Assembly: GCA_903916735.1 (NCBI GenBank)
Contig: CAIWXX010000137.1
Span: forward strand, 62,001-126,000
Source of the DNA: an uncultured Acidobacteriota bacterium
GTDB lineage: Bacteria > Acidobacteriota > CAIWXX01
DNA length: 64,000 bases
Direction: 5' to 3'
Shown here: positions 7,535 through 17,063 of the stretch, piece by piece
Numbering within the stretch: the first letter of the stretch is position 1
Layout of the letters: each line of letters starts with the position of its first letter
The notes under the pieces: generated by a model
Told to the model about the DNA's origin: nothing
The model's input: the letters and a program-made list of their open reading frames with translations, nothing else
Database searches by the model: none
Program-made: the position numbers and the translations under genes

Positions 7535-8616
7535 GAACGACCACATACCTGTCTCAGACCAATCTCCGCGGGCTCGCCGAAGATCTTCTGACCGCGGGCA
7601 CGCGTGTAGTGGCGCCGGCCAAGATCGGCCGGGCGCCTTATCAGCAGGTCGATTACCAGAGGATCGCCAAGGTTGAAGAATTGGCGATGGACGGCGCACT
7701 CCCGTCGCGCCCTCTCAAGCAGTTTTTCATGCCGCCGACGGAAATCCTGCTTCGTTGGAAGCAGAAAAAATCCGATGTGGAGATCGAAGAAATTTCAACA
7801 CAATTTCCCGCCACCGTCATCCTGGGCGCGCGGCCGTGTGACGCGGCAGCGCCGGGAATCGTCGATTGCGTCATGAATTGGGACTATCGCGACGAGCTCT
7901 ATTTCGGCCGGCGTGATGCGACAACCATCATCGGCCTTGCCTGCGGAGGTTTCGATAAGTCATGCTTCTGCACAGCCGTCGGCTTGGGTCCGGATGCGAC
8001 GGCCGGCAGCGATTTGTTCCTCACGCCTGTCGATGGGGGCTACCATGTTGATGTTCTGACGGAGAAAGGCGAATCGCTGGTGCAGGCTCATGCGGCGCGT
8101 TTTTCGGATTCCACTGGAATGGACGCGGCCAAACGCTTTCATGCCGATGCCAGAAAAAAGGTCGAAAGCAATCTCAACCCGGTTCCGCCGGCGGTGAGGC
8201 AGTGGCTTGAATCCAATTTCGAACATACGTTGTGGGAGAGCATCGCGCTGCGCTGCCATGGGTGCGGTGCCTGCGCGAGTGTGTGCCCGACGTGCCACTG
8301 TTTCGATATCGTGGATGAGGCGAGAGGCGTTGATCGCGGTGAACGTCGGCGCAATTGGGACACGTGCCAGACATCGCGCTTCACCGTACATGGCTCTGGG
8401 CACAATCCGCGTGCCAATCAGAATACGCGCTTCCGCCAGCGGGTGACTCACAAGTTTGCGATCTATCCGAAGAAATTCGAAAAAATCCTCTGCAGCGGCT
8501 GTGGTCGCTGCGCGCGAGCCTGCCCGGGCGGGATGGATTTGCCGGAGCTGCTCGCGGAAATCGAACGCCTTGCCACATCGGCTGAAGCTCCACAACTCCG
8601 CGGAGAAAGATCATGA
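7531..8616 (+). CDS. flxB: FlxB-like / sulfhydrogenase-beta-like iron-sulfur protein
   Basis: A 361-aa protein of the AsrA/HydB/FlxB family. It has an N-terminal domain with LGARPCDAAA (about residue 93) and GLACGGFDKSCFCTAVG (about 135), then two ferredoxin-type motifs, CHGCGACASVCPTCHC (about 245) and CSGCGRCARACP (about 320). The start is GTG 7531, overlapping the previous stop (GTGA). The stop overlaps flxA by 4 nt. It should connect FlxA to FlxC and FlxD in a cytoplasmic complex. A sulfite reductase subunit (AsrA) is the main alternative, but no AsrC-like sirohaem subunit follows. Confidence 0.85.
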   Translation: MRTTTYLSQTNLRGLAEDLLTAGTRVVAPAKIGRAPYQQVDYQRIAKVEELAMDGALPSRPLKQFFMPPTEILLRWKQKKSDVEIEEISTQFPATVILGARPCDAAAPGIVDCVMNWDYRDELYFGRRDATTIIGLACGGFDKSCFCTAVGLGPDATAGSDLFLTPVDGGYHVDVLTEKGESLVQAHAARFSDSTGMDAAKRFHADARKKVESNLNPVPPAVRQWLESNFEHTLWESIALRCHGCGACASVCPTCHCFDIVDEARGVDRGERRRNWDTCQTSRFTVHGSGHNPRANQNTRFRQRVTHKFAIYPKKFEKILCSGCGRCARACPGGMDLPELLAEIERLATSAEAPQLRGERS

Positions 8617-9443
8617 ACCTCTACCAACCGCACCTGGTGCGTATCGAAGATATCGTCGATGAAACCGTTGACACGCGCACATTGAATCTCGCGTTCAAGT
8701 CGCCCGAAACGGCGTCCGCCTTCGATTTCAAGGCCGGGCAGTTTGGGTTGTTTTCCGTTTTCGGCTCGGGCGAATGCACTTTCTGCATTGCTTCGCCACC
8801 GACGCGCAAGGGCTACATTGAATGCAGCTTCAAGCTGGTCGGCAAGGTCACGAAAGCCATGCGCGCACTCAATGTGGGTGACACCATGGGTTTCCGTGGT
8901 CCCTATGGAAATCATTTCCCGCTTGATGAGATGGCTGGCCAAAGTGTCGTCTTCATCGCCGGCGGCATCGGGCTGGCGCCAGTTCGCTGCGTCATCTGGA
9001 ATGTCCTCGATCAGCGGGATCGCTTCAAAGACGTGACGATCATCTACGGCGCGCGCAGCGTCGGGGATCTGGTGTATAAGCGCGAACTGGATGAATGGGC
9101 AAAGCGGAGTGATGTGAAGCTGTGGCAGACCGTCGATCCCGGCGGCCAGACCCCCGATTGGAAAGGCGAAATCGGATTCGTGCCCGCGATCGTTGAAAAA
9201 GCCGCGCCGTCGGCGAAGGACTCCTACGCCATCGTCTGCGGCCCGCCCATCATGATCAAATTCACGCTGCCGGTTTTGAAGAAGCTGGGATTCGCTGAAG
9301 ACCACGTTTTCACAACGCTGGAAAATCGGATGAAGTGCGGAGTCGGCAAATGCGGCCGCTGCAACTGCGGCCCGGTCTACGTCTGCAAAGACGGCCCGGT
9401 GTTTACCGCTGCCGATTTAGCTGCACTGCCCTCTGATTTTTAA
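8613..9443 (+). CDS. flxA: FlxA-like FAD/NAD(P)-binding oxidoreductase
   Basis: A 276-aa ferredoxin-NADP reductase-fold protein. It has an FAD domain (CTFCIASPPT as a variant of the RxYS motif), then a nucleotide domain with FIAGGIGLAPVR (about residue 112) and YAIVCGPPIMIKF (about 210). A C-terminal [2Fe-2S] loop, CGVGKCGRCNCG then C, starts near residue 247, as in dihydroorotate dehydrogenase B electron-transfer subunits. It is the NAD(H) entry point of the Flx-Hdr complex. Last gene of the run; 120 nt follow before an unrelated minus-strand fragment. The Rex-like operator at the operon start suits an NADH-linked role. Confidence 0.9.
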   Translation: MNLYQPHLVRIEDIVDETVDTRTLNLAFKSPETASAFDFKAGQFGLFSVFGSGECTFCIASPPTRKGYIECSFKLVGKVTKAMRALNVGDTMGFRGPYGNHFPLDEMAGQSVVFIAGGIGLAPVRCVIWNVLDQRDRFKDVTIIYGARSVGDLVYKRELDEWAKRSDVKLWQTVDPGGQTPDWKGEIGFVPAIVEKAAPSAKDSYAIVCGPPIMIKFTLPVLKKLGFAEDHVFTTLENRMKCGVGKCGRCNCGPVYVCKDGPVFTAADLAALPSDF

Positions 9444-9564
9444 TACGGATTGTGAGTGTTTGCGCGGCTTGAGGGGAGACCTTCCATCCGGCCAATAATC
9501 GCTTTGAGGCACTAGCGGGTGTGGCAATCTCACCCGGCCTCGAATCACCAGCTCCAATAGAATG

Positions 9565-9897
9565 CTATGCGGCTGCTCTCCACTTATAGAGCTTGAGTGA
9601 CGTGTTGCGTGCAATGTCTTCGAAGTCTTGGTCAATCGCAAAGAGCTCATGATTGCCGGCGATGGCAAGCGTTGCGATGAGACAGTCGGGACCTGACGCA
9701 TGGAGGCCGCTGGCAATGCACTTGTAGCGTAAACGAGCTGCTTCTACGTGGTCTCTTGTCATTGCGTGCAGGATCGAGAATGAGGCCAACAGCTGCCGCT
9801 CGATTTCGGCGAACTGCCTTTCGTTTCGAATCCCGCTCAGGACCTCTTGTAGGACCACTCCGGGCATTCCGAGGGTGGCCTTGCCCTTCCAAACCAT
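9565..9897 (-). pseudogene. VapC-like PIN-domain toxin, 5'-truncated
   Basis: The 110-aa frame matches the later part of a PIN ribonuclease: LQEVLSGI with the second acidic residue, ASGPDCLIATLA with the third, and LFAIDQDFEDIA with the fourth. The family's first segment, a hydrophobic beta strand with the first catalytic Asp (LDTNVLI-like), is missing. The sequence upstream in the same frame soon meets a stop and has no such motif. No VapB/antitoxin gene is adjacent. It is therefore probably inactive debris of a toxin-antitoxin pair. Confidence 0.7.
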
Positions 9898-10062
9898 CGA
9901 TCACGGAATGCTTGATATACGGAGGGGAGGGCTCGGCATCCTAGCGGATAGGGGGATGTCCTCTCAGCTTGACTTTCACCGGCGCCGGCCATACATTCAA
10001 TTCCTCAAACGTTTTCCGGATTGTTGACCACATCGGGACGTCATGTCGAAGGAGCAGGCATC

Positions 10063-10560
10063 ATGCCGAGACAGCCCGCGGAGAGACGCACCGTCAAGAG
10101 GGTCGAAGCACCTGTCGAAATGGACGCGCGAGTGAAGACAAACATTTCAGCCACAGTTGTGGATATCTCCAATCGCGGCACGCTGATTGAGGTGAAGCAT
10201 CAGCTTCCGATTCACACCTCCTGTGAAGTGCACATCCGGTATCAGGGCAAGGAGATCGTCGTGCATGCTCGCGTTCGCCACTGTTTCGTCAGCGGCGTCA
10301 TCCCCAACGAAAAGGGCGAAAAGGTGGTGCTGTACCGTGCGGGCCTCGAGTTCAAGGATTCTGACAATCAGGCACTGGAAAAGCTGACCCGGCTCATGTC
10401 GAAAAATACTAAGAAGAACGGAACGACGGATGCCCAACACGAAATTAAGGTTGGAATCGAGACCGATGAGATCGAACCGCCGAAACCCGATGCCAAAACC
10501 CCGAAACGCGATGCCCATGGAGAGACTCCCGGAAATTCATCAGGCGGCAGTTCCCGATAG
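10063..10560 (+). CDS. PilZ-domain protein
   Basis: A 165-aa protein whose first ~110 residues form a PilZ domain. The RRTVKR stretch (residues 7-12) corresponds to the RxxxR c-di-GMP contact and DISNRGTL (about 34) to the D/NxSxxG motif. Start ATG 10063 lies 7 nt after AAGGAG; an upstream TTG at 10021 has no such site. The last ~50 residues are Lys/Pro/Asp-rich and probably disordered. It stands alone between broken genes, so its effector target cannot be inferred. c-di-GMP binding is expected from the motifs but the second Arg spacing should be checked. Confidence 0.82.
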   Translation: MPRQPAERRTVKRVEAPVEMDARVKTNISATVVDISNRGTLIEVKHQLPIHTSCEVHIRYQGKEIVVHARVRHCFVSGVIPNEKGEKVVLYRAGLEFKDSDNQALEKLTRLMSKNTKKNGTTDAQHEIKVGIETDEIEPPKPDAKTPKRDAHGETPGNSSGGSSR

Positions 10561-10687
10561 GTCCATTTCTCTCACTCTGAAATCCCATCACAACCGCCGC
10601 CATATTCGGTGTCGCTGACATCAGGAAACCGAACACCTGATTCCTCCATGATCTATTCTGATTGCAGGAAATCTCACTGAGAAGGCT

Positions 10688-11154
10688 ATGGCATCCCCTT
10701 TACTAGATCTAAAACATGATCGCCGTGCTGAAGTTGGTCATCGTCCAGCCAAAAAGCCGGCAGGGCAGGTACGCGGTATTGCCATGGCCAAATTCACGAT
10801 TACTCCGGCACGTTTGAAAGTTGTCGATTTCACGGATCCCACGTCCATAAACAACAGCGAGATTGTTGTGACTGGGCCGGGAGCTCCTCCAATACGGCAG
10901 ATGATCTTTCCGGCCAGGAAGTGATCGTTCGCAAATCCTCCAGTTCTTATGAAAGCCTGACTGGATTCAATGCGCGTTTTCAAAAGGAAGGAAAGCAGCC
11001 GGTCAAGCTGCCTCCGGCGCCGGAGAACCTGGAGACTGAGGATTTCCGCGTCCACAGCAGAAAAGCAAATGCCCGGATCCCATCATCAAACTCTTGCGCC
11101 GCGACATCATTATCGCCGGAGGGTTTCATTGTGACACTCCCACGCAAAGAATAG
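10688..11154 (+). pseudogene. Frameshifted remnant of an MltF-like / solute-binding (SBP3) protein
   Basis: Two consecutive frames give fragments typical of the periplasmic-binding domain of membrane-bound lytic transglycosylase F-type proteins. The first holds FTITPARLKVVDFTDPT and SEIVVTGPGAPP. The second holds GQEVIVRKSSSSYESL, ARFQKEGKQPVKL and PENLE. A single base change near 10895-10915 would join them (the skipped frame reads TADDLSGQEV). The N-terminal signal region and the C-terminal transglycosylase domain are absent, and the frame decays after about 11060. It is clearly non-functional. Confidence 0.75.
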
Positions 11155-11246
11155 AATTATTCTCTTATTGCATTTTGCGTTATATTGTAATCTTGGAGTG
11201 ATGTGATAAACAATGAGCCTGGAGTTTTTCGATTGAATACTGTGAA

Positions 11247-12980
11247 ATGAGACCTGATACTGCCTTCCCGGATCGGCATCCGCTCGGAGTCAACGCAAAA
11301 ATCCTCTTGTCGAGCGTTTTCGGGCCATACGCTCAGGATGACGAATATGGGAGCCGGGCCATTAACCCGATGGAGCTATATCACAATCAGGTCACGAAAG
11401 TGCAGGGGGGATTTTCCCTGCGCATGTTCCACCGTTCCTTTGGATTGATGATGATCCAGAGTAACATCGATGCTCCGTGCACGCTCCTTGATTTTCCTTC
11501 CCTCGATCGGTTTGTCGATGAAATCAAAAACAACCACTATGACATCGTGGGCATCGGCTCAATCGTCCATAATATCGGAAAAGTCAAAGCCATGTGTGAT
11601 TTCATCAGGAAATATCTGCCGAAATGCACAATTATCATCGGCGGGCATATTACCAACCTGGATGCTGTTGAAGAAAAAATCGATGCGGATTACATCGTGA
11701 AAGGCGACGGTATACGGTGGTTCAGGCGATATCTCGGTCAGGAGGAAACAGTACCCATCCGTCATCCTCTTGTGATATCCGGGTTCGGAGCGAGAATCAT
11801 GGGACTAACTCTTCCCGACAGTAGCGCGGCCGCCACGCTGATCCCGTCGGTTGGATGCCCACTGGGATGCAACTTCTGCTCCACGTCGGCCCTCTTTGGC
11901 GGCAAGGGGCATTTTGTCAATTTCTACGAAACCGGAGATGAGCTCTTTTCCATCATGTCCCAGATCGAGCGGGATCTGAATGCCAATTCCTTCTTTGTTC
12001 TCGATGAAAATTTTCTTCTGCACAAGCCGAGAGCGCTCCGCCTGCTGGATTTGATGAAAGAGAAAGGGAAAAGCTGGAGCATCTATGTCTTCACATCAGC
12101 CCAGGTTCTCCAATCCTATACAATTGATCAGCTGATCGGTCTCGGCGTCGCATGGGTTTGGATGGGGTTGGAAGGCGAAGAGTGCCAATATCAAAAATTA
12201 AAGGGCATCGACACGCATTCATTGGTGAAGACCCTTCAATCCAATGGGATCCGGGTACTCGGGTCGTCGATTATCGGCCTGGAAACTCACACATTGGAGA
12301 ATATTGATGAGGTCGTCACGTACGCCGTCAATCACAATACGGATTTTCATCAGTTCATGTTATACATGCCGATTCCCTGCACCCCACTCTACATGGACCA
12401 CCAAAAAGACGGGTCCCTGATGCCCTTGTCGGAGTTTTCTTTAGCCGATTATCATGGACAGTACCGTTTCAACTACCGGCATAAGCATATTCCTCAGGGG
12501 CGCGAAGAACAGATTCTGGCAGATGCTTTTCGACGTGATTTTGAAGTCAATGGTCCGAGTCTCTTCCGATTAACTAGAACGATTCTCACCGGTTGGAAAA
12601 AATTTAAGAACCATCCAGATCCACGTATTCGAAATCGTTTCAAGGTTGGAGTCAGACCGCTACGCACTGTATATGCAGGTGCCTTGTGGGCAATGAAAAA
12701 ATCCTATCGGAGCAATAGACAAATAGCAGATAAAGTAGAGAATCTTTTGTCTGACATCTACGATGAATTCGGCTGGATGACAAAGTCCGTGGCGCCCATC
12801 ATCGGTCTCTTTCTCCATTTCATGCTGAAGATGGAAGAAAAGAGACTGGCAAAAGGATGGACCTACGAGCCGCAAACATTTTATGAAAAGAATGATGCGG
12901 CACTGGCCATGGACGCTACCAGGCGGGCTTCGAAAAATCGATGGGTTGCTACGACAAAAAATTACCACACCTCCTTCTGA
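11247..12980 (+). CDS. Radical SAM protein with N-terminal B12-binding-like domain
   Basis: A 577-aa protein of the class B radical SAM type. Residues ~75-150 form a cobalamin-binding-like domain (YDIVGIGSI, IIIGGHITN) without a clear DxHxxG cobalamin histidine. Residues ~195-400 are the radical SAM barrel with GCPLGCNFCSTS (CxxxCxxC) and downstream motifs DENFLL, VWMGLEG and IIGLETHT. Many relatives modify lipids or natural products, but the substrate here is unknown. Start ATG 11247 is in an AT-rich upstream stretch without a strong ribosome-binding site. Remnants of polysaccharide-type genes follow, so a cell-surface role is possible but unproven. Confidence 0.8.
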   Translation: MRPDTAFPDRHPLGVNAKILLSSVFGPYAQDDEYGSRAINPMELYHNQVTKVQGGFSLRMFHRSFGLMMIQSNIDAPCTLLDFPSLDRFVDEIKNNHYDIVGIGSIVHNIGKVKAMCDFIRKYLPKCTIIIGGHITNLDAVEEKIDADYIVKGDGIRWFRRYLGQEETVPIRHPLVISGFGARIMGLTLPDSSAAATLIPSVGCPLGCNFCSTSALFGGKGHFVNFYETGDELFSIMSQIERDLNANSFFVLDENFLLHKPRALRLLDLMKEKGKSWSIYVFTSAQVLQSYTIDQLIGLGVAWVWMGLEGEECQYQKLKGIDTHSLVKTLQSNGIRVLGSSIIGLETHTLENIDEVVTYAVNHNTDFHQFMLYMPIPCTPLYMDHQKDGSLMPLSEFSLADYHGQYRFNYRHKHIPQGREEQILADAFRRDFEVNGPSLFRLTRTILTGWKKFKNHPDPRIRNRFKVGVRPLRTVYAGALWAMKKSYRSNRQIADKVENLLSDIYDEFGWMTKSVAPIIGLFLHFMLKMEEKRLAKGWTYEPQTFYEKNDAALAMDATRRASKNRWVATTKNYHTSF

Positions 12981-13551
12981 AAACAAAGCCATCGAGCATT
13001 GGTATTCCTGCGAGGACGTCGAATCATTTTTCGAGGGCATGTCTATTAGTGTCCGTGGGACTGCGGCCGATCTCGAAATATACCCGCGTGATCCATACAT
13101 CCCGAGCCCATCAAGAGAAAGGTTGGGCCGTATCGCCTATGAGTTGTTGAAGGAAACTGATGATCTCCTACCGGCTCGCGACCTGGATCTTCTCGCGAAG
13201 CATTGGGTCGTTTTCGCGGAGCAAGGTGGATCGCCACAGCCGCATCGTGTGCCGTCCGATCCTGGACAGGCCCATCTGTTTGAATCGGCGTTGGGGCCTT
13301 GCGATGTCGACTGCCTTTCATTTGAAAGTCCCTGTGATGCTCGCGCCGGCGAGGAGTTCACTGTCATTCTGCTCATCCGGAATCGAGGATGGAAAACGTG
13401 GTCCAGTCATGTTGATCAACACCCGGTGCATATCAGCTATTACTTTGCTAATGGAACGGTCACGAAACATAACGCCTTTGAGCTGCAGTACACGATCGAT
13501 TGTTACTCAGGTCAAAGCGGCAGTGCTGTTTACGGGATCGACAAACAGTAG
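12952..13551 (+). pseudogene. Remnant: methyltransferase tail plus Wzt-C-like beta domain
   Basis: An open frame without a proper start overlaps the end of the radical SAM gene. Its first part (ENKAIEHWYSCEDVESFFEG) resembles the C-terminal end of SAM methyltransferases. Its second part (ARAGEEFTVILLIRNRGWKT, VHISYYF) resembles the beta-sandwich appended to O-antigen ABC transporter ATPases and some methyltransferases. A TTG at 12952 is the only start near the beginning of the homologous part and has no ribosome-binding site. Similarity may continue in another frame to about 13720. I treat it as a decayed fusion gene. Confidence 0.35.
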
Positions 13552-13716
13552 CAACCGCTGGACTTTCGCTGTTAATTCTCACTACAACTCCTCCAATACA
13601 ATGAACTACGGCACCTATATCGATAAAGCTAAATTCAACTGGATAATGGAATACGCCTGCCCTGAGAGGACAATAGAAATCAATTGGAGGCAACTCATTT
13701 TTTTGGACAGGCAATT

Positions 13717-14115
13717 TTAATTTTTTCCGGAGAAGAGATTAGTTAATCGGATGAATTGGCTGGAGCGAAAATTCGGCGAGTATCGGAATCGCACCTGGCG
13801 GAGAGCTTCACGGTAGATCTCCAGTGAAGCCTCCGCGACTGTTTCAGGAGTGAATTTGCGAACGAAAATCTTCGTTCGTTGGATCATCTGAGATCGGCTG
13901 CTGCGGTCGTCAAGTGCGTTGAGGATAACGCGAGTGAGATCCGCGGCATCTCCACGGCGAAATCCATAACCGCATCCTTCTTCCTGGATCAATTCTCCGC
14001 AGCCGCTGTCATCGGAGACAATTGGTACGATGCCTGCAACGAGAGATCAAGAGCCGGCCGCAAATCCGCAGATGGCGCGGATTCCATCTACCGCGCGGAT
14101 GCTCGAGCCCGGATC
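13717..14115 (-). pseudogene. Glycosyltransferase family 4 C-terminal remnant
   Basis: In one minus-strand frame the sequence reads IRAICGFAAGS, a stop (TGA), then VAGIVPIVSDDSGCGELI, QEEGCGYGFRRGDAADL and a terminal helix ending at 13717. This is the nucleotide-sugar site region of GT4 enzymes, normally A-A-G-x-P-V-I-A-S-D-x-G-G-x-x-E-L-I. The in-frame stop inside the motif and the missing N-terminal half show it is broken. Together with the preceding methyltransferase remnant it suggests a former polysaccharide gene cluster. Confidence 0.65.
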
Positions 14116-14160
14116 CGTTCCGACAACGTATCGGCAAGAATCGGGCGCCGACGTGCCTAT

Positions 14161-14736
14161 CTATGCCCTGCCCGCGAACTCCCGTGTCTCGGTGTGGACC
14201 TTGACCTTTTCCCCTTCCTTTATGAAGAGAGGCACACGGATCTGTAGGCCGGTCTCCAGGGTGGCAAGCTTGGTGACGTTACCGCTGGCCGTGTCACCCC
14301 GACTGCCTGGCTCGGTGTGGGTCACCACCAACTCAACGTGCGGCGGGAACTGAAGGCCGATAGGGCTGCCATTGAACTTCTCGATCTGGACGAGCGTGTT
14401 CTCCACGAGCAGCTGTTCGTCTTCGCCGACCACGTCGGGGCCGAGGCTGAGGGTTTCAAAGGTCTCCTGATCCATGAAGTTATGCCAGTTACTGTCGGAG
14501 TACAGGTAGGAAGCGGGGACCATCTCGAGATCCGGTTCCCTGAACTTCTCGCCGGCCTTGAAGGTCCTGTCGAAGACGGCGCGGGTGATCAGGTTCCGCA
14601 TCTTAACGCGCACGAGCGTCTGACCGCCCCTGGCTGTCGGCGTTGAGACTTCGACGTCGAGGCATTGATACGGAGCGTCTTGGTATTCGAAAAACGTCTT
14701 CCGCTTGATCTCTATGGCTTCAATCAGGGCTGCCAT
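14161..14736 (-). CDS. Elongation factor P family protein with unusual loop
   Basis: A 191-aa protein with all three EF-P domains: N-terminal KOW-like (IKRKTFFEYQDAPYQCLDVE), central OB (SYLYSDSNWHNFMDQETFE near 80) and C-terminal OB (TEPGSRGDTASGN, TLETGLQIRVPLFI, GEKVKVHTETREFAGR). EF-P rescues ribosomes stalled at polyproline. The loop that normally reads PGKG or PGRG, and whose tip Lys/Arg is modified, is TPTARGGQT here, with Arg at the tip and no preceding Pro-Gly. Start ATG 14736 follows AAGGGGGAGA. No EarP, EpmA or YmfI-like modifying gene is near. It could be the sole EF-P or a YeiP-type paralogue. Confidence 0.85.
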   Translation of the reverse strand: MAALIEAIEIKRKTFFEYQDAPYQCLDVEVSTPTARGGQTLVRVKMRNLITRAVFDRTFKAGEKFREPDLEMVPASYLYSDSNWHNFMDQETFETLSLGPDVVGEDEQLLVENTLVQIEKFNGSPIGLQFPPHVELVVTHTEPGSRGDTASGNVTKLATLETGLQIRVPLFIKEGEKVKVHTETREFAGRA

Positions 14737-14929
14737 GTTCTCCCCCTTAAGGATTGGTGTTGCGCGTCTCCCGGGCGCTCGTCACATGCGTCGCCATTCT
14801 ATCGGTCTCACTAGACTCGCGGCAAGGTTCTTGGTAACGCGTGCGTGGTCGGAGATACCGACGTCGTCTTGGGCCCGGAATGTTTCACTCTCATTTTCCA
14901 CATGATAGAATTTATGCGCTGGAGGATTC

Positions 14930-15763
14930 ATGCAAAGGCAAGTTATTCGGATCGATGAAGATAGGTGCACGGGATGTGCCGAATGCATTCCCAATTGTCC
15001 GGAAGGCGCCATTCAGATTATTGATGGAAAGGCCCGGCTCGTGAGTGATCTTTTTTGCGATGGGTTAGGCGCCTGCATTGGACACTGCCCCGAGGGGGCG
15101 ATCACGTTCGAGGAAAGAGAAGCCGCTGCCTATGATGAACGACAGGTCATCGAAAATATTGCGCGTCAGGGCACTGGAGTGATCACGGAGCATCTCAGAC
15201 ATTTGAAAGAACACGGCCAGACAGCTTATCTGAAAGAAGCGGTTGACTACCTGAAGGAAAAAGGAATCCTCTCTCAGATGGATGATGCCAACCCGGCTCC
15301 TTCAGGTTGCCCAGGCAGTCGATCGATTGCTTTTGCGGCACCGATCGAGAGATCAGGAGCGCGACCGCCAAGACGGCGGCCCTCTCAGCTCACGCACTGG
15401 CCCATCCAGATGCATCTCATCTCGCCGCATGCACAGCATTATCGCGGCGCTGATATCCTGCTTGCGGCCGACTGTGTTGCCTTTGCTGTTGGCGATTTTC
15501 ACAGGGATTACTTGAAGGGGAAAGCCCTCGCCGTCGCCTGCCCGAAACTGGATAGTGATCAAGAAATCTATGTCCAAAAACTGAAAGCTCTGATCGATGA
15601 AGCGAAAATCAATTCGGTCACGGTCATGATCATGCAGGTTCCCTGCTGCGGCGGGCTGCTCCGTCTCGCGCAAACGGCCGCCGCTGGTGCCGGTCGCAAG
15701 GTTCCCATCAAACTGATTGTCGTCGGGCTTCGGGGTGAAATTCTAAAAGAGGAATGGGCCTAA
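14930..15763 (+). CDS. Ferredoxin-domain protein of unknown function
   Basis: A 277-aa protein. Residues 8-60 form a 2[4Fe-4S] ferredoxin-like domain, with CTGCAECIPNCP complete and a second motif CDGLGACIGHCP. A helical middle (residues ~70-110) and a Pro/Arg-rich linker follow. Residues ~160-277 form a separate domain with LLAADCVAFAVG, VACPKLDS and QVPCCGGL, cysteines that could bind metal. Similar architecture is common in anaerobes as stand-alone proteins. Start ATG 14930 is behind GGAGG at a 5-nt spacing. It is monocistronic and divergent from the EF-P gene. Role: probably electron transfer or redox sensing. Confidence 0.72.
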   Translation: MQRQVIRIDEDRCTGCAECIPNCPEGAIQIIDGKARLVSDLFCDGLGACIGHCPEGAITFEEREAAAYDERQVIENIARQGTGVITEHLRHLKEHGQTAYLKEAVDYLKEKGILSQMDDANPAPSGCPGSRSIAFAAPIERSGARPPRRRPSQLTHWPIQMHLISPHAQHYRGADILLAADCVAFAVGDFHRDYLKGKALAVACPKLDSDQEIYVQKLKALIDEAKINSVTVMIMQVPCCGGLLRLAQTAAAGAGRKVPIKLIVVGLRGEILKEEWA

Positions 15764-16109
15764 AGCCTTCCGGCACAGCGGTTCGGCGAGCGGACCTGGT
15801 TCATCATGGGATTCGAGGGCCCTACTCAATCAGTTGTATGATAGATTGGTTGCTGCGAAAACTCGAGGTGTCGAGGTGGAATTCTCGTCAAGAAAGCAAC
15901 GAAAAAGGGAATCAGAGATGCACGTTTTCGCGAAGGCACTTCACAGCCAAGAATGAATGATAAGCGAAGTGTAGGTAACGGCCTTTTTATCTCTAGGATT
16001 TGACGACTGTCCAAAATCGTCAAGCGCATTCCACCAAAGGATTTCTCCGAAATATTTCCTCTGGGTTGCCACGGAACCAAATTGCCGGAGCGTCCGTATT
16101 AAGAGTGTG
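15764..16109. other. Intergenic stretch without recognised feature
   Basis: 346 nt between the ferredoxin gene and the ABC transporter. I see no hairpin followed by a T run, no conserved frame and no clear promoter match. Confidence 0.4.
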
Positions 16110-17063
16110 ATGGAACACATAATTTTTACCACAGGGCTTTGCAAGAATTTCCGGTCTTTGACCGGACGCAAAAACGTCCTCGCTCTGGATGGGCTCAACC
16201 TGGCCGTGGAGCGTGGCGAAATTTTCGGTCTCCTCGGACCGAATGGAGCGGGCAAGACGACGACCGTCAAGCTTCTTCTGGGCCTCACGCATCCGACCGC
16301 CGGCTCGGCCGAGTTGATGGGGATTCCGGTGAACAACCCCGAGAGCCGTCGCCAGGTCGGCTACCTTCCCGAAGGGCATCGTTTCCCGGGCTATTTGACC
16401 GCGCGGCAGACGCTTTCAATTTTTGGGCGAATGTCGGGAGTGCGCTCTGCAACGCTCAAGGCCCGTATTCCAGAGCTCCTCGAAAAGTTGCGTCTGACCG
16501 AATGGATCGATGTTCGCGTCAAGAAATTTTCCAAAGGCATGATCCAGCGGCTGGGGCTTGCAGCCGCGCTCATTCACGACCCGCAGGTGCTTCTTCTCGA
16601 TGAGCCCACTGATGGAGTTGATCCAGTGGGGCGTCGCGAGATCCGGGACCTGCTGCTCGACGAAGCCCACAAAGGGAAGACGATTCTTATGAATTCGCAT
16701 CTGCTCTCGGAGATCGAATTGACCTGCAGTCGAGTGGCGGTTCTGCGAAAAGGCAAGACGGTTGCTATAGGCCGGATCGAAGATCTGACTCGCACTGAGT
16801 CCCAATACAAAATGGTTGCCTCTCAGATCGATGATCGGCTACTGGATGTTTTTCGCGAATCCGGAGCCGGTGTCAATTGCCAAAATGGCCACATTCTGCT
16901 TTCGACGCGTGACGTGGCTCATTTGAACACGCTCATCGATCTGCTGCGCGCTCACGGCGGATTGCTGTCTGAATTGACGCCGGTTCGGTCGTCGCTGGAG
17001 GATGTCTTTGTCGATCTCATACAGACCGGCGAAGCGGGCAAGAAAATCGGAGTGAAACAATGA
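16110..17063 (+). CDS. ABC transporter ATP-binding protein (ABC-2 type)
   Basis: A 317-aa nucleotide-binding subunit. Walker A is GLLGPNGAGKTT (about residues 38-49), the signature region is KKFSKGMIQRLGLA (about 134), and Walker B is VLLLDEPTDGVDP with the H-loop in MNSHLLSE. The C-terminal ~90 residues are the variable extension usual for ABC-2 exporters. I chose ATG 16110 over the GTG just before it. The stop overlaps the permease by 4 nt, and a secreted protein follows with a 1-nt overlap, so the three form one operon. The exported substrate is unknown. Confidence 0.92.
   Translation: MEHIIFTTGLCKNFRSLTGRKNVLALDGLNLAVERGEIFGLLGPNGAGKTTTVKLLLGLTHPTAGSAELMGIPVNNPESRRQVGYLPEGHRFPGYLTARQTLSIFGRMSGVRSATLKARIPELLEKLRLTEWIDVRVKKFSKGMIQRLGLAAALIHDPQVLLLDEPTDGVDPVGRREIRDLLLDEAHKGKTILMNSHLLSEIELTCSRVAVLRKGKTVAIGRIEDLTRTESQYKMVASQIDDRLLDVFRESGAGVNCQNGHILLSTRDVAHLNTLIDLLRAHGGLLSELTPVRSSLEDVFVDLIQTGEAGKKIGVKQ

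Noticed and set aside
8463-9305. 280-codon minus-strand frame across flxB-flxA
   Set aside because: Lies opposite two recognised genes with full motif sets; no ribosome site or family.
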